Part shown: positions 1 to 9,494 of the stretch, one piece after another
Position numbering within the stretch: the stretch's first letter is position 1
How the letters are laid out: every line of letters begins with the position of its first letter
Source: Cryobacterium luteum
Lineage (GTDB): Bacteria; Actinomycetota; Actinomycetes; Actinomycetales; Microbacteriaceae
NCBI RefSeq assembly: GCF_900110125.1
Contig: NZ_FOCN01000002.1
Span: 372,001 to 436,000 of the forward strand
Length of the DNA: 64,000 bases
Direction: 5' to 3'
The notes under the pieces: model-generated
Database searches by the model: none
Told to the model about the DNA's origin: nothing
What the model saw: only the letters and a program-made list of their open reading frames with translations
Position numbers and translations under genes: made by a program

Positions 1-13
1 GGAGTCAGCGGGG

Positions 14-2182
14 GTGGCTCGCCCGCGATTGGCCTTTTTTCGCTGGACACGCGCCGGATTGCCCGCTTTTCTGCAAGCGCACGTGCAGGAGCAACGCCGC
101 AGCCTCGAGCAATTCTTCGACGTGGTCGTCATCGACGCGGACTGTGACTATGACGACGTGTGCACGCGTCTTCGCCCGGACCTGTGCCTCTTTGAATCCG
201 GCGTTTACGCGGGAAATCGCGTGATCAGCAACACCTCAACCCATCCGGGAATACCAAAACTAGGCTTTCTCCACGCCGACGCCTTTGACTCCTCCCGCGC
301 GGCTTTCGTCGCGGATATGGCGCGCTGGGATGTGCACTGGTTCGTCACGACGTCCATGGCGATGGCTGAGTACACGCCCGAAATCGCCGGGCGACTGTTC
401 GTCTGGCCCAACGCCATCGACCCGGCTGTGTTCCGTGACTACGGTTTGACCAAGAACGTTCCCGTGCTGCTCACCGGAAGCCAGGCAAGCCACTATCCCT
501 GGCGGAATGCCGTCAGTCGCGCCCTCGTTCCCGAATTCATAACCGTGAATATGCCCCACTTCGGGTGGAATTCGGAGTCGGCTACCGGGCGCATGCTTAT
601 CGGTGAGGGGTATTCTCGCCTGCTCAACGCGAGCAGTTTTGCTCCGACCTGCGGAACGATCGCCCAGGATGTCGTGCGGAAACACCTGGAGATTCCGGCT
701 TCCATGACGTGTCTGGTCACGGAACGAACAGCATCCATTGAGGCGTTCGGCTTCGCGGACATGGTGAATTGCGTCTTCGCGACTGAAGACGATGTTGTCG
801 ACAAGCTCAGCTACCTGCTAAACAACCCCGAGGAGCTGGACCGAATCACGCGAGCAGGGCATCAACTGGTGCATGAGCACCACACCCTGGCCCATCGCAG
901 CCAAATCAGGCAGTGGTTCGAACTCGTTCAACGTCACGGCACGCAGATAGCGATCACCCAGCAGTGGCCGAACGGCGAGCTGAGCCTCGCCACCCGGCCT
1001 CTGCCGCCCCAGCCGGCGAGCCGCCCCGGTCGGGACCGGCAGCTGATCGAGAGCGGGTGGAGCGCGCTGCAGCGTGCGGACTACCCGGCGGCACAGCGTG
1101 ATTTTGTGCGCTGCCTGAACTATTTCTTCATTCCGGAAGGCGCCATCGGCCTCATCTACACGTCTCTTCTGCAAGGCGACCGGGCGGCCGCGCACGACTG
1201 GCTCTCCCGGTTGCAGATTGCGGTGCTGTCCCACCACCGGTCGGAAGAACCCGACCCCGTGCACTGGGCGTTTGAAATTCGGGTTGCCCTGTGTCGTGGC
1301 GACGTCCACTCCGCGACCATTGCCGCCCTGATGTACCCGGCCATGCTGCATCCGGAATTGGACCGCATGCGTGCCGTCGTGGCGACACTGACCGGCCACG
1401 ACCCCGGGATGGGGCCCGAGGTCGTGGGGCAAAGGCGGCCTTCGATCAGTCCGCTACCCTCGCTCGGGCTGGCCGAGTGGCACCAACATCTGCTGGTCAT
1501 GCTTCAAGCCTGCGGCCAGCCTGATCTGGCCGTTCGGCTGGGGCCGTCAGAGCACGCACGTGCGAACCGGTCGCTGCCCACCGGGCGGATGGTTCTGGCT
1601 ACCCGGCGCGCCCACCATCAGGTTGCTGTGCGTATGACGCGTCTGAGAAGCGGGAGCACTCTCGCTCCGGCGGAACGATGGTTGCGCGCTCGGCTGTCTC
1701 CATACCGGCAGCGGATGACCGGCACCGGCTGGTCCCGATACCTGCACGGTTTCGTGCAGGGCGAACCGGCGACCCGCGCAGTCATACTTCTCGGCAGCGA
1801 TTCCTGGAGCCGGTCCAGTCGCGCCGTACAGCGCGGCCTGCTCAGCAATCCCGCCATCACCGAGGTTTCCGTGCTCGACACGCCGCAGCGGATGCCTGCC
1901 GACATCGTTGGTCAGCAAAACGCGTGTCTGATCTTTGTCGCGCAGAGCGCCATCGCCCTGATCGACGACATCAGCCTGCTGCACACGGCGACAACGGTGA
2001 TTCTCGAAGGAATCGATGCACCTGCCGGGTACCGGATTCTGACGGCGCTGACCACCGCGCGAGGATTTCGAATTGTTGACCAACGACCGGATTGGGGCGG
2101 CGGCAGTGTTGTGCTGCGCAGCGTGCCCGAAGGATCCAAAAACAGACCGCCTTCACCCGAACAGAACGGACCATTACTGTGA
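14..2182 (+). CDS. CgeB-like glycosyltransferase with C-terminal extension
   Basis: This 722-residue protein probably transfers a sugar during surface-polysaccharide assembly in the cytoplasm. Residues about 1-310 resemble the GT-B family of CgeB-type glycosyltransferases: a receding N-terminal half (KLGFLHAD around residue 80) and a C-terminal half with LLNASSFAPTCG and a helical tail ending in HEHHTLAHRSQ. Residues about 340-460 look TPR-like and helical; the last 150 residues form an alpha/beta domain I cannot name. The GTG start at 14 has GGAG nine bases upstream, right at the window edge. The stop overlaps the next gene by 4 bp (GTGA), so it belongs to the same operon as the aminotransferase and two glycosyltransferases that follow. 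The sugar specificity is unknown. Confidence 0.75.
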   Translation: MARPRLAFFRWTRAGLPAFLQAHVQEQRRSLEQFFDVVVIDADCDYDDVCTRLRPDLCLFESGVYAGNRVISNTSTHPGIPKLGFLHADAFDSSRAAFVADMARWDVHWFVTTSMAMAEYTPEIAGRLFVWPNAIDPAVFRDYGLTKNVPVLLTGSQASHYPWRNAVSRALVPEFITVNMPHFGWNSESATGRMLIGEGYSRLLNASSFAPTCGTIAQDVVRKHLEIPASMTCLVTERTASIEAFGFADMVNCVFATEDDVVDKLSYLLNNPEELDRITRAGHQLVHEHHTLAHRSQIRQWFELVQRHGTQIAITQQWPNGELSLATRPLPPQPASRPGRDRQLIESGWSALQRADYPAAQRDFVRCLNYFFIPEGAIGLIYTSLLQGDRAAAHDWLSRLQIAVLSHHRSEEPDPVHWAFEIRVALCRGDVHSATIAALMYPAMLHPELDRMRAVVATLTGHDPGMGPEVVGQRRPSISPLPSLGLAEWHQHLLVMLQACGQPDLAVRLGPSEHARANRSLPTGRMVLATRRAHHQVAVRMTRLRSGSTLAPAERWLRARLSPYRQRMTGTGWSRYLHGFVQGEPATRAVILLGSDSWSRSSRAVQRGLLSNPAITEVSVLDTPQRMPADIVGQQNACLIFVAQSAIALIDDISLLHTATTVILEGIDAPAGYRILTALTTARGFRIVDQRPDWGGGSVVLRSVPEGSKNRPPSPEQNGPLL

Positions 2183-3336
2183 CTCACACCGAGCAGATTC
2201 CCCTCCCGGTACCACTGGTAGATCTCAGCTTTCAACACGCGCTGATCACGGATGAAGTGCACGCCGGGTTTGATCGAGTCATGGCCAAGGGAAGTTTCGT
2301 TCTCGGCCCCGAGGTGGAGAGATTCGAGGCCGCTTTTGCTGCCTACTGCGGTGTCAACCACGTTCTCGGGGTGGCCAACGGCACCGATGCGCTCGAACTC
2401 GTGCTGCGCGCCGCTCACATCGGGTTGGGCGACGAGGTGATCCTGCCCGCCAACACGTTTGTGGCCACCGCGGAGGCGGTGCTGCGAGCGGGCGCAGTGG
2501 TGAAGCTGGTCGACTGTGACGAGGACTTTCTGATCGATCCTGATGCGGTGCGTTCGATCATGTCGGCACGCACGCGGGCCGTCATCGGGGTGCACCTCTA
2601 TGGTCAAATGGCCCCGATGGAACGCCTGCGTCAAGCTGGCGGTCCCGACGTCTTTCTCGTCGAAGACCTGGCCCAAGCGCAGGGTGCAACCAGGTTCGGT
2701 GCACGCGCGGGAAGCTTGGGCGATGCCGGCGGTACCAGCTTCTACCCCGGCAAGAATCTCGGCGCCTACGGAGACGGCGGTGCGGTGCTCACCAACTCCC
2801 AAGGCGTCGCCGATGTGGTGCGAGCCCTACGCAACCACGGCGGAATCAACCGCTACGAGCACCGGTTCCCCGGGCTGAACTCTCGATTGGATGGCCTTCA
2901 GGGCGTCGTACTGTCGGCAAAGCTTGCCCGATTGGACGGATGGAATCAATTGAGGCGGGATGCTGCGCGATACTACGACGAGTTACTGCAGGACAGCCCG
3001 GAGGTCGTCGTTCCACGCGTGGTCGACGGCAACGAGCACGTTTACCATCTCTACGTGGTTCGGGTGCCCAACCGCGACCGTATCGTCGATCACCTGACGA
3101 GGATGGGAATCAGCGCGTCCGTGCACTATCCGGTACCGGTGCACCTGCAGCCCGGGTTCTCCGACCTCGGTCTGCCGCTGGGATCTTTTCCGCTGGCCGA
3201 ACGTCTGTCGGACGAGATCATGTCCCTCCCGATCTTTCCGGGCATCACAACCGAGCAGCAGGACCGAATTGTGGCTGCGCTCCAGAACGCCCTGGACCAG
3301 CACCGGCAGCCGACTATTCTGCGCACGGCGGGCTGA
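2179..3336 (+). CDS. DegT/DnrJ/EryC1/StrS-family sugar aminotransferase
   Basis: A PLP-dependent aminotransferase of 385 residues that should transaminate a nucleotide-linked keto-sugar to make an amino sugar for the polysaccharide. Family hallmarks are the N-terminal PLVDLSFQH, the FVLGPEVERFE segment, EDLAQAQGA and the PLP lysine in SFYPGKNLGAYGDGG (Lys192). The family is closest in feel to FdtB/WlbC-type enzymes acting on dTDP- or UDP-3-keto-sugars. The start is the GTG at 2179, which overlaps the upstream stop as GTGA; an in-frame extension to 2092 is possible but would run deep into the previous gene. A WlbB-like N-acetyltransferase at 13,270-13,893 could act on its product. Assignment to the family is firm, the exact substrate is not. 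Confidence 0.9.
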   Translation: MTHTEQIPLPVPLVDLSFQHALITDEVHAGFDRVMAKGSFVLGPEVERFEAAFAAYCGVNHVLGVANGTDALELVLRAAHIGLGDEVILPANTFVATAEAVLRAGAVVKLVDCDEDFLIDPDAVRSIMSARTRAVIGVHLYGQMAPMERLRQAGGPDVFLVEDLAQAQGATRFGARAGSLGDAGGTSFYPGKNLGAYGDGGAVLTNSQGVADVVRALRNHGGINRYEHRFPGLNSRLDGLQGVVLSAKLARLDGWNQLRRDAARYYDELLQDSPEVVVPRVVDGNEHVYHLYVVRVPNRDRIVDHLTRMGISASVHYPVPVHLQPGFSDLGLPLGSFPLAERLSDEIMSLPIFPGITTEQQDRIVAALQNALDQHRQPTILRTAG

Positions 3337-3337
3337 T

Positions 3338-4438
3338 GTGAAGACGAAAGAACTCCGCGCAACGCGTCGGGTGAGAGCGCCGGAGGTGCGGCAGACACCC
3401 ATCAGGATGCCGCAGGTGAGCGTTGTCATCACGAATTACAACTACGAGCGGTATCTCCGACAGTCGGTAGAGAGTGTGCTCAGTCAGCGGGGCGTGGTGG
3501 TCGACGTCGTCATCGTTGACGACGCGTCGACGGATGGTTCGGTGCTGCTGGCGCAAAGCCTCGTCGCAGCCGATCCGCGAGTCAGGCTGGTCTCCCGCAC
3601 GCAGAACGGGGGCCCAGTCAGTGCCTTCAACGATGGTCTCGCGCACGCCACCGGGGAGTTCGTGATCAGGCTCGACGCCGACGACCTGCTGACACCGGGT
3701 TCGATTGCCCGTGCCAGCGCCCTCGCTGAACAGTTTCCCGGCGTAGGACTGGTGTACGGGCATCCGGTGCACTTCGCGGACCCCGCGGTACTGCGGCATC
3801 GAGACCAGGCTCGGAGCTGGACAGTCTGGTCCGGACCGGGCTGGCTCGAACGCAGGTGCCGGCTGGGCCACAACTGCATCACCTCGCCCGAAGTCCTGAT
3901 GCGTGCGAGTACTCTGCGTTCGGTCGGAGGCATGCGTTCCCTGGCACACACTCATGACCTCGAGCTGTGGCTGAGGATCGCTCGCGCCGCTGACGTGGGC
4001 TGGGTCGGCGGCGCCGATCAAGCCTGGCATCGCGAGCACTCCGGCAGCCTGTCCGCCCGAGAGGTCGACGTCAAACGCGATCTTGAGGAACGAGCGGCCG
4101 CGTTCACCACGCTGTTCACCGACGGACTGGGTGATCCGGCCGGGAACGAGCGGTTGCTACGGATGGCCCGGGCGACACTGGCCAACGAGGCACTGACCCG
4201 AACCACTCAGGCCTATTCGGCCGGGCGCGGGGCGTCCGCCGAAACCGACCGTTACCTGCACTATGCCCGGGCGATCCACGCGGATCTCGACAGCCTGCCG
4301 CAAGCGAAAGCCCTCCGGCGGGCGCAGCGGCTGGGTCCGGTTAAAGCTCGCTACTCACCCACCCTGCTCGCCCATGCGGTCAGACATCGTGCCGCGCTCG
4401 TCATCGGTCGGTTTCGCTGGCGATCGACGGGCGTATGA
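3338..4438 (+). CDS. GT2-family glycosyltransferase
   Basis: A 366-residue GT-A glycosyltransferase, probably adding one sugar to the repeating unit. The nucleotide-binding fold shows as VSVVITNYNYERYLRQSVES followed by VDVVIVDDASTDGS, the metal-binding DAD is at about residues 113-115 (RLDADD), and HTHDLELWLRIA resembles the acceptor-side helix with the catalytic acid. There is no membrane segment. The GTG at 3338 follows the previous stop by one base; an internal ATG at 3407 has GGAGG about 20 bases upstream and would remove 23 basic residues, so the start is uncertain. The gene's stop overlaps the next start (ATGA). Confidence 0.85.
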   Translation: MKTKELRATRRVRAPEVRQTPIRMPQVSVVITNYNYERYLRQSVESVLSQRGVVVDVVIVDDASTDGSVLLAQSLVAADPRVRLVSRTQNGGPVSAFNDGLAHATGEFVIRLDADDLLTPGSIARASALAEQFPGVGLVYGHPVHFADPAVLRHRDQARSWTVWSGPGWLERRCRLGHNCITSPEVLMRASTLRSVGGMRSLAHTHDLELWLRIARAADVGWVGGADQAWHREHSGSLSAREVDVKRDLEERAAAFTTLFTDGLGDPAGNERLLRMARATLANEALTRTTQAYSAGRGASAETDRYLHYARAIHADLDSLPQAKALRRAQRLGPVKARYSPTLLAHAVRHRAALVIGRFRWRSTGV

Positions 4439-5556
4439 GAGCGATCGTCTTCATCGCCGGTACCCGGTGGGACTCCGTTGCGGGAACCGATCGCCGGCTG
4501 ATGACCGCGCTCGGCACCGTCTTTCCCGTGCTGTGGGTTGACCCACCGTTCTCGATACTGACCCGTCGACGCGGCGGCGGAACGGAACCTAACCGCGGAG
4601 GTGTCTCCCTCGTGGCACCCGGTGTCACTCGGCTCCAAACTCGAACCTGGCCGGGCGCGTCGCGGCCGGGGATGCGACGCGCCTCCACGGTCGTTCTCGA
4701 GCGGCACATCCGCTCGATGGTGCGAAAGCTGCGGCTGGAGGTGACGGGAGTGATCGTGGCATCACCGAGGCAACGGTTTCCGCGACGCATCGGCGGTGTC
4801 CGATTGCTCTACGTTACCGACGACTGGCCGTCGGGGGCGGCGCTGATGGGACTGTCTGCCGACCGGATCGAGAGCGATCTGGAACGTAACATGCATGATG
4901 CAGACGTCAGAGCGGCGGTGTCACCAGACCTCGCCTCCCGGCTCACCGGCACCTACGCGGTGAGGGTGGAGGTGCTGGCGAACGGATGCGATCCAACCAG
5001 CGACGAGTCGCACGCCGGTTCTGTTCGCGCACCCGTGGCGGGCCTGATCGGACAGCTCAATGAACGCCTGGATCCAGAAATCCTGGAGGCGGTGCGGGCA
5101 GGGGGAACTGAGATCATCGTGGTCGGACCGCGCGCTGAGCGCTCGGCCGAAACCCGTGCATTCCTCGACCGCTTTCTCGGGGCGCGAGGAGTGACGTGGC
5201 AGGGGGAAGTGCCCCCAGCCGAGCTGCCGGCCCTGCTCGCCCGCATGGGGGTAGGGCTCACTCCCTATGCCGACACGCTCTTCAATCGCGCGAGCTTTCC
5301 GCTGAAGACCCTGGAATATCTGGCAGCCGGGCTGCCGGTGGTGTCGACGGATCTGCCCGCGGTGCGGTGGCTCAATACGGATCTGATCGAGGTCGGATTG
5401 GATCCGGAAGATTTCGCGCACCGCGTGCGCCGCCTGCTGTCTCAACCCGAGAATGTGGACGAGACGGCCAGGCGCATCGCTTTTGCCCGACAGCACAGCT
5501 GGGATGCGCGGGCTCGGCAATTGCTGCAACTTCTTGATTCCGCCGATCGGGCATGA
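4435..5556 (+). CDS. GT-B glycosyltransferase (GT1/GT4-like)
   Basis: A 373-residue glycosyltransferase of GT-B architecture. The N-terminal domain begins MRAIVFIAGTRWDS and contains RRLMTALG and VLWVDPP; the C-terminal domain carries VGLIGQLNERLDPEI, a glycine-rich loop GPRAERS and the donor-binding stretch FPLKTLEYLAAGLPVVSTD, whose Glu-containing motif is typical of family 4. LLYVTDDWPSG resembles proteins annotated as sugar transferases of teichuronic or EPS clusters. Start overlaps the previous stop (ATGA) and the stop overlaps or abuts the secreted protein that follows. Substrate cannot be read from sequence. Confidence 0.83.
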   Translation: MRAIVFIAGTRWDSVAGTDRRLMTALGTVFPVLWVDPPFSILTRRRGGGTEPNRGGVSLVAPGVTRLQTRTWPGASRPGMRRASTVVLERHIRSMVRKLRLEVTGVIVASPRQRFPRRIGGVRLLYVTDDWPSGAALMGLSADRIESDLERNMHDADVRAAVSPDLASRLTGTYAVRVEVLANGCDPTSDESHAGSVRAPVAGLIGQLNERLDPEILEAVRAGGTEIIVVGPRAERSAETRAFLDRFLGARGVTWQGEVPPAELPALLARMGVGLTPYADTLFNRASFPLKTLEYLAAGLPVVSTDLPAVRWLNTDLIEVGLDPEDFAHRVRRLLSQPENVDETARRIAFARQHSWDARARQLLQLLDSADRA

Positions 5557-5567
5557 GGGAATGGAAC

Positions 5568-6902
5568 ATGAGAATGTTTCGAAAACCGTCTGCTCGGAGC
5601 CCCCGGTGGAAAATCATCGCGGTTTCGTCGTCCCTCCTCGTTGCTGTCGGGCTGCCCGTCGCGCTGCTCGGCACGTCGAAGGCCGAACCGGCGCCACCCG
5701 CCGCGGTGCAGCCGGTCGCCTCAGGCGCGCTCGCCCTGCCGCGCATTCCGTGGGAGGGCGGACCCGCCTATTGGAACAACTTCGACAAGGCGCGGGCCGC
5801 CGGTTGGAGCGACCCGGACTTCTTTCCCATCGTGTCCTGGTTCGGAAATTTCAGTTCAGACGCTGAAGTGCAATACGACAAATCCCTGGGCATCAACACG
5901 TACACCGGCATGTGGGAAGGTACCCCGTATCACCTGTTCGCCGACAACGGTGTGTTCTGGATCGGCGGCAAACTCAACGACAGTTTCGCCGATGACAGCG
6001 CAAATTGGGTCGGTCGATTTCTTGACGATGAGGTCGACGGCCGATTCGCCCCTGCGGAGGGACAGGCCCATCTGCAGACGATTGTCGATGGCCTTCCTGC
6101 GGACGGTCGGTTCAAGTACGCCAATTTCACCCAGATGGTGGTGGGCACCGACCTGGACCAACGGGTGGCGCAGCAGTACGTGAACGGGTATACCGACGTC
6201 GTGTCGGTTGATATGTATTGGTATTCGATTCCCTACTGTGATTGGCGTCCCTATCGGGATGCCTACCTGGTGCCGGTTGAGCAGGCCAACTGTCGCACGG
6301 CCTCAAGCTATGGAAAAATCGTCGAGGGGCTGACCCAACAGGATGCCGCTGACGGCCAGATGCAGCCGCGGTGGCAGTGGGTGGAAAACCTCAACGGCGG
6401 TCCACCGGAAGCGCCGCCGACGACCTACATCAGCCCGAGTCAGCTCAAGGGCGCGGTGGTGAGCTCCATCATCAATGAGGCTCGCGGCCTCGCCTACTTC
6501 AATCAGAGTCTGGGCGGGTCGTGTCAGACGGCGAACGTCTTCCGGCAATCACAAGTCACTCCGGAATTTTGCGGAAATGCCCAGGTCGAAGCCGTGAAAG
6601 AGGTGAACGCACAGATTCACGCGCTCGCCAGCGTCATCAACACCCAGTCGTACGAGTACTCGTTCGGCGCCGAGCTGGACACCATGCTCAAAAGCCACGA
6701 CGGGTATGCCTATGTGTTCGCCATGATCGACGGATCATCGGTGCCGGGCGACCGAACCTTCACACTGCCCGCGAGTGTGCACGGGGCGTCGGCTGCTGTA
6801 CTCGGCGAGGGACGCACCCTGACGGTTGATGCTGCCGGCCGATTCCGCGATTCCTTCGCCGAGGAGTACAGCTATCACGTCTATCGCGTCAAGATCGATT
6901 GA
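5568..6902 (+). CDS. secreted glycoside-hydrolase-like (TIM-barrel) protein
   Basis: A 444-residue exported protein. Basic residues (MRMFRKPSARSPRWK) precede a hydrophobic core (IIAVSSSLLVAVGLPVALLG) and a likely signal-peptidase site near GTSKA. The mature part has aromatic-rich motifs (IVSWFGNFSS, GINTYTGMWEG, RFLDDEVDGRF, VVSVDMYWYSIPYCDW, RWQWVENLNGG) that resemble glycoside-hydrolase barrels, with acidic residues in DDEVDG and VDMYW that could be catalytic. The C-terminal 80 residues look like a beta sandwich. I chose the ATG at 5568 because GAGGGA lies eight bases upstream; an ATG at 5553 overlapping the previous stop as ATGA is the alternative. It may trim or modify the polysaccharide made by the operon. 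Its stop overlaps the convergent polymerase gene by 22 bp. Confidence 0.7.
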   Translation: MRMFRKPSARSPRWKIIAVSSSLLVAVGLPVALLGTSKAEPAPPAAVQPVASGALALPRIPWEGGPAYWNNFDKARAAGWSDPDFFPIVSWFGNFSSDAEVQYDKSLGINTYTGMWEGTPYHLFADNGVFWIGGKLNDSFADDSANWVGRFLDDEVDGRFAPAEGQAHLQTIVDGLPADGRFKYANFTQMVVGTDLDQRVAQQYVNGYTDVVSVDMYWYSIPYCDWRPYRDAYLVPVEQANCRTASSYGKIVEGLTQQDAADGQMQPRWQWVENLNGGPPEAPPTTYISPSQLKGAVVSSIINEARGLAYFNQSLGGSCQTANVFRQSQVTPEFCGNAQVEAVKEVNAQIHALASVINTQSYEYSFGAELDTMLKSHDGYAYVFAMIDGSSVPGDRTFTLPASVHGASAAVLGEGRTLTVDAAGRFRDSFAEEYSYHVYRVKID

Positions 6903-8221
6903 GCGGATGCCGGTGCTCCGACAGGAGAAAAGAGTCGAAGTGCGGCGCCGCAGAGGCCCAGAACCAGAAACAGCATTCCCGCCGACATGGGAAAGGACAG
7001 CCCGTCAAAGAAGGCCAACATGACGGCCCCGGACAGGGCGGACGCGAGCAGGGCCCGGGCCAGCTGGCGGTCGATGCGAGTGGTCGCCCGCTCGCGAGCC
7101 AGACCGGCAGAGACGAGGGCGGTGATCAAAAGCGTGAGAAAGACGATGAGACCCAGGAGACCGAGTTCGATGGCCAGCAGCAGATACTGATTGTCGAAGA
7201 TGTGATAGCGGGCCAGGAGCGTGCCGAACCCCTTACCCACGAGGGGAAACCTGCTGACCAGCTCGACTGCGGCGTCATAACTGCTCGTGCGGGAGACGGT
7301 GCTTGGGTCAGCCGCGATTCCCGTGAAAAGTCCGCGAATTGTTCCCAACAGGCCGGGCACCAACACGGCGGTCATACCGGCGAGAAGCACGCCCAGAGCG
7401 CCGAGAACCAGTCGAGCCCGCCCGGAGAAGCTGGGGAACAGCACGACCAGGCCGATGAGGAGCCCGACCAGCTCTGACCGGGATACCGACAGCACCGAGG
7501 CGATGGCGATCAGCGCCGCCGGAAGCCAGCGTGCGATCAGGGTACGTGTCGTGTCCTCCAACGCCAGAACGATGGCGAGGGGAAAAGTCAGGCAGAGCAC
7601 CACACCGTATTCCAAGGGCTGGCTGGCGGTCGCCGAGGCTCGCACGAAACCGCCGCGGGAGTCCAACACAGCGAGGTCCGAACTCATCCCGGGAATCGAG
7701 ATCCAGTCGATCAGTGGATTTCCGGTGACGAACTGGGCGATTCCGACGACAGCCAGAATAGCGACCGCCCAGGTGATACGTCGGAGAAGTCGGTGCAGCA
7801 TCTCAGAGTTGCGCAGGCCGTCGTTGGCCACCAGCAGAATTCCGGCCCACGCCGCCAGGCGAAGCATGCCGTTGTCTGCCGGATTCGCTTCATCAGCCGG
7901 AAGCCCACGCAATAGCGCGGTGGAATAGCTGAGCGCGCCGATGATGAGCAAACCGAAGACGGCGAATCGAACGGGCTGGAGTTTCCAGCCCGATTGCGCG
8001 GGGCGCTGAACCTGCCACCAGCACCACCACAGTCCGGCAAACATGGCCCACAGAGACGCTGGCCGCCCCGCCGACCCGAGCGCGGTGAAGGCCAGGTTGG
8101 ACGGCACCGCAAAGAGGAGGACCAGATAGACCGTGAGCAGGGTGAGCCCATCGAAATCTCGAGTACGGCCGTCTGCTCGCTGTCGAGAGATGCGTCGGAT
8201 GGCGGCAGGCGAGACGCTCAC
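6881..8221 (-). CDS. O-antigen ligase/polymerase-like membrane protein
   Basis: A 446-residue integral membrane protein with about ten to twelve hydrophobic segments, beginning with LLTVYLVLLFAVPSNLAF. The pattern of a large extracellular loop (residues about 290-340, with ADPSTVSRTSSYDAAVELV) followed by FPLVGKGFGTLLARYHIFDNQYLLLAIELGLLG matches the Wzy_C/WaaL family, where the G-x-G and H-NQ-L region sits in the active loop. It would polymerise or ligate lipid-linked repeat units outside the cell membrane. The GTG start overlaps the upstream Wzz-like gene's stop (GTGA), so the three genes are co-translated. Confidence 0.85.
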   Translation of the reverse strand: MSVSPAAIRRISRQRADGRTRDFDGLTLLTVYLVLLFAVPSNLAFTALGSAGRPASLWAMFAGLWWCWWQVQRPAQSGWKLQPVRFAVFGLLIIGALSYSTALLRGLPADEANPADNGMLRLAAWAGILLVANDGLRNSEMLHRLLRRITWAVAILAVVGIAQFVTGNPLIDWISIPGMSSDLAVLDSRGGFVRASATASQPLEYGVVLCLTFPLAIVLALEDTTRTLIARWLPAALIAIASVLSVSRSELVGLLIGLVVLFPSFSGRARLVLGALGVLLAGMTAVLVPGLLGTIRGLFTGIAADPSTVSRTSSYDAAVELVSRFPLVGKGFGTLLARYHIFDNQYLLLAIELGLLGLIVFLTLLITALVSAGLARERATTRIDRQLARALLASALSGAVMLAFFDGLSFPMSAGMLFLVLGLCGAALRLFSPVGAPASAQSILTR

Positions 8222-8844
8222 TCGCGGAAGCTGGCGGGCAGGCCGCGCTGGCGAGACAGGAGCAACCCGTCGACGAAACCCACCCCGAGCAGCGACAGTG
8301 CGATGCCGCCGGCTGCCACGAGGGCCACCAGCTGGAACTGATCCTTGACCACCAGCACGCTCGTGGGCTCGGCGGTGAGTTGCAGTGCATCGATCTGAGC
8401 CGTGGCAGGCACATCCGCTTGATTTTGGAGCGCCGTCAACGTGTCGGAAATGGCGGTCAGCGTGCGGTCGAGCACAGCGGTCACGGCCGCATCGCTCGGC
8501 CCCGAAACGGATACCGCCACGAGCGGGCCGCTGCTTGCCGGGTCTCGGGCCACGGAGATCTCCGTACGCGAATGGCCGAGCAGAAGATCTTGTCGCATCG
8601 AGTTCGAGTTCATGGCTGCCACCAGAATCTCACTGGCCTGGCCGAGACCGCCCAGATAGAGGTAGGGGTTTCCCCCAGCCGGAATGGTCTGAGTTCCGGG
8701 CATCAGTAGCACGCTCGCCGCGCGCTCATAACTGGGGGGTACCGCGGAATACGCGGCGAAACACAGGCTCGCGGTGAGTACGAGAGCGCCAAGCAGCAGA
8801 TACCAGCGGCGTGCCAGACTGCGCAGAAAATTACTGAGGGTCAT
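8218..8844 (-). CDS. Wzz-like chain-length determinant (polysaccharide co-polymerase), copy 2
   Basis: A 208-residue membrane protein with a first membrane segment at about 14-36 (WYLLLGALVLTASLCFAAYS), an extracellular middle domain containing PSYERAASVLLMPG, and a second membrane segment at about 168-192. This is the layout of Wzz/CapA-type proteins that set polymer length together with the polymerase. It has no kinase domain. It starts with ATG overlapping the stop of its paralogue upstream (ATGA). The two adjacent Wzz-like proteins share the start RSLARRWY / QILARRWY but are otherwise diverged. Confidence 0.75.
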   Translation of the reverse strand: MTLSNFLRSLARRWYLLLGALVLTASLCFAAYSAVPPSYERAASVLLMPGTQTIPAGGNPYLYLGGLGQASEILVAAMNSNSMRQDLLLGHSRTEISVARDPASSGPLVAVSVSGPSDAAVTAVLDRTLTAISDTLTALQNQADVPATAQIDALQLTAEPTSVLVVKDQFQLVALVAAGGIALSLLGVGFVDGLLLSRQRGLPASFRE

Positions 8845-9494
8845 TGCGGTTGCGCTTTCTGCGAGATTCGGTCGACCGTGACGGCCAGAAATGCCGACAC
8901 CGCCAAGCCGACGAGGAGGAGTGAAGCCAGCGCCCGGGCGTGGGCGCCGGCGGAGCTGCCGACGAAGTTCACGGTCGTTTCATTGGGCACCCGCTCGATG
9001 TGAACGGCGTCGACGATGGGCACGCCAGTGCCTCGCTGCCGGTCGGCGACCAGAGCGGTGATGCGCGTGACGAGCCCGTCAACCGTTGTCGTGACCCACT
9101 GCGGGGTCGGTCCGACGGCGCGAATCATGAGCACCGGATCGGGAAAACTGTATTGCCACTGTCCGCCGCGATTCGGCAGAAGCACCTGGTAGCCCTGATC
9201 AACCCCAGCACCGAAGAGGGGGGCTCGTTCGGCCAGCCGGTCGGTGGGGCGACCGTTGTGCATCTCGCTCGCGATGGCGGCGGCGAACGCGACCAGGGTC
9301 TCCCTGCGTTGGTCGTTGAACGGCGCGAGGGCAACGTCTCCCGGGGCAACGAAGACCAGCTGAACCTCGCTGTAGTAGGAGCCGGGCCGTGCGAGGGTGG
9401 CATACAGGAGGCCGGTGGCTATGAGCACCACGATCACGACGTACCACCGTCGTGCGAGAATCTGCAGCAGGTTGCGAGTCGTCAACGGACCCAC
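8841..9494 (-). CDS. Wzz-like chain-length determinant, copy 1
   Basis: A 217-residue protein with the same architecture as its neighbour: ILARRWYVVIVVLIATGLLYATLA as first membrane segment, an outer domain with YYSEVQLVFVAPGD (the conserved Wzz entry strand), and a second membrane segment near residues 185-205. Its role is presumably to form, with the second copy, the polysaccharide co-polymerase ring. The GTG at 9494 lies 13 bp inside the upstream glycosyltransferase gene; a TTG at 9485 would give an exact 4-bp overlap, so the first three residues are uncertain. The upstream gene is the two-domain glycosyltransferase. Confidence 0.75.
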   Translation of the reverse strand: MGPLTTRNLLQILARRWYVVIVVLIATGLLYATLARPGSYYSEVQLVFVAPGDVALAPFNDQRRETLVAFAAAIASEMHNGRPTDRLAERAPLFGAGVDQGYQVLLPNRGGQWQYSFPDPVLMIRAVGPTPQWVTTTVDGLVTRITALVADRQRGTGVPIVDAVHIERVPNETTVNFVGSSAGAHARALASLLLVGLAVSAFLAVTVDRISQKAQPQ

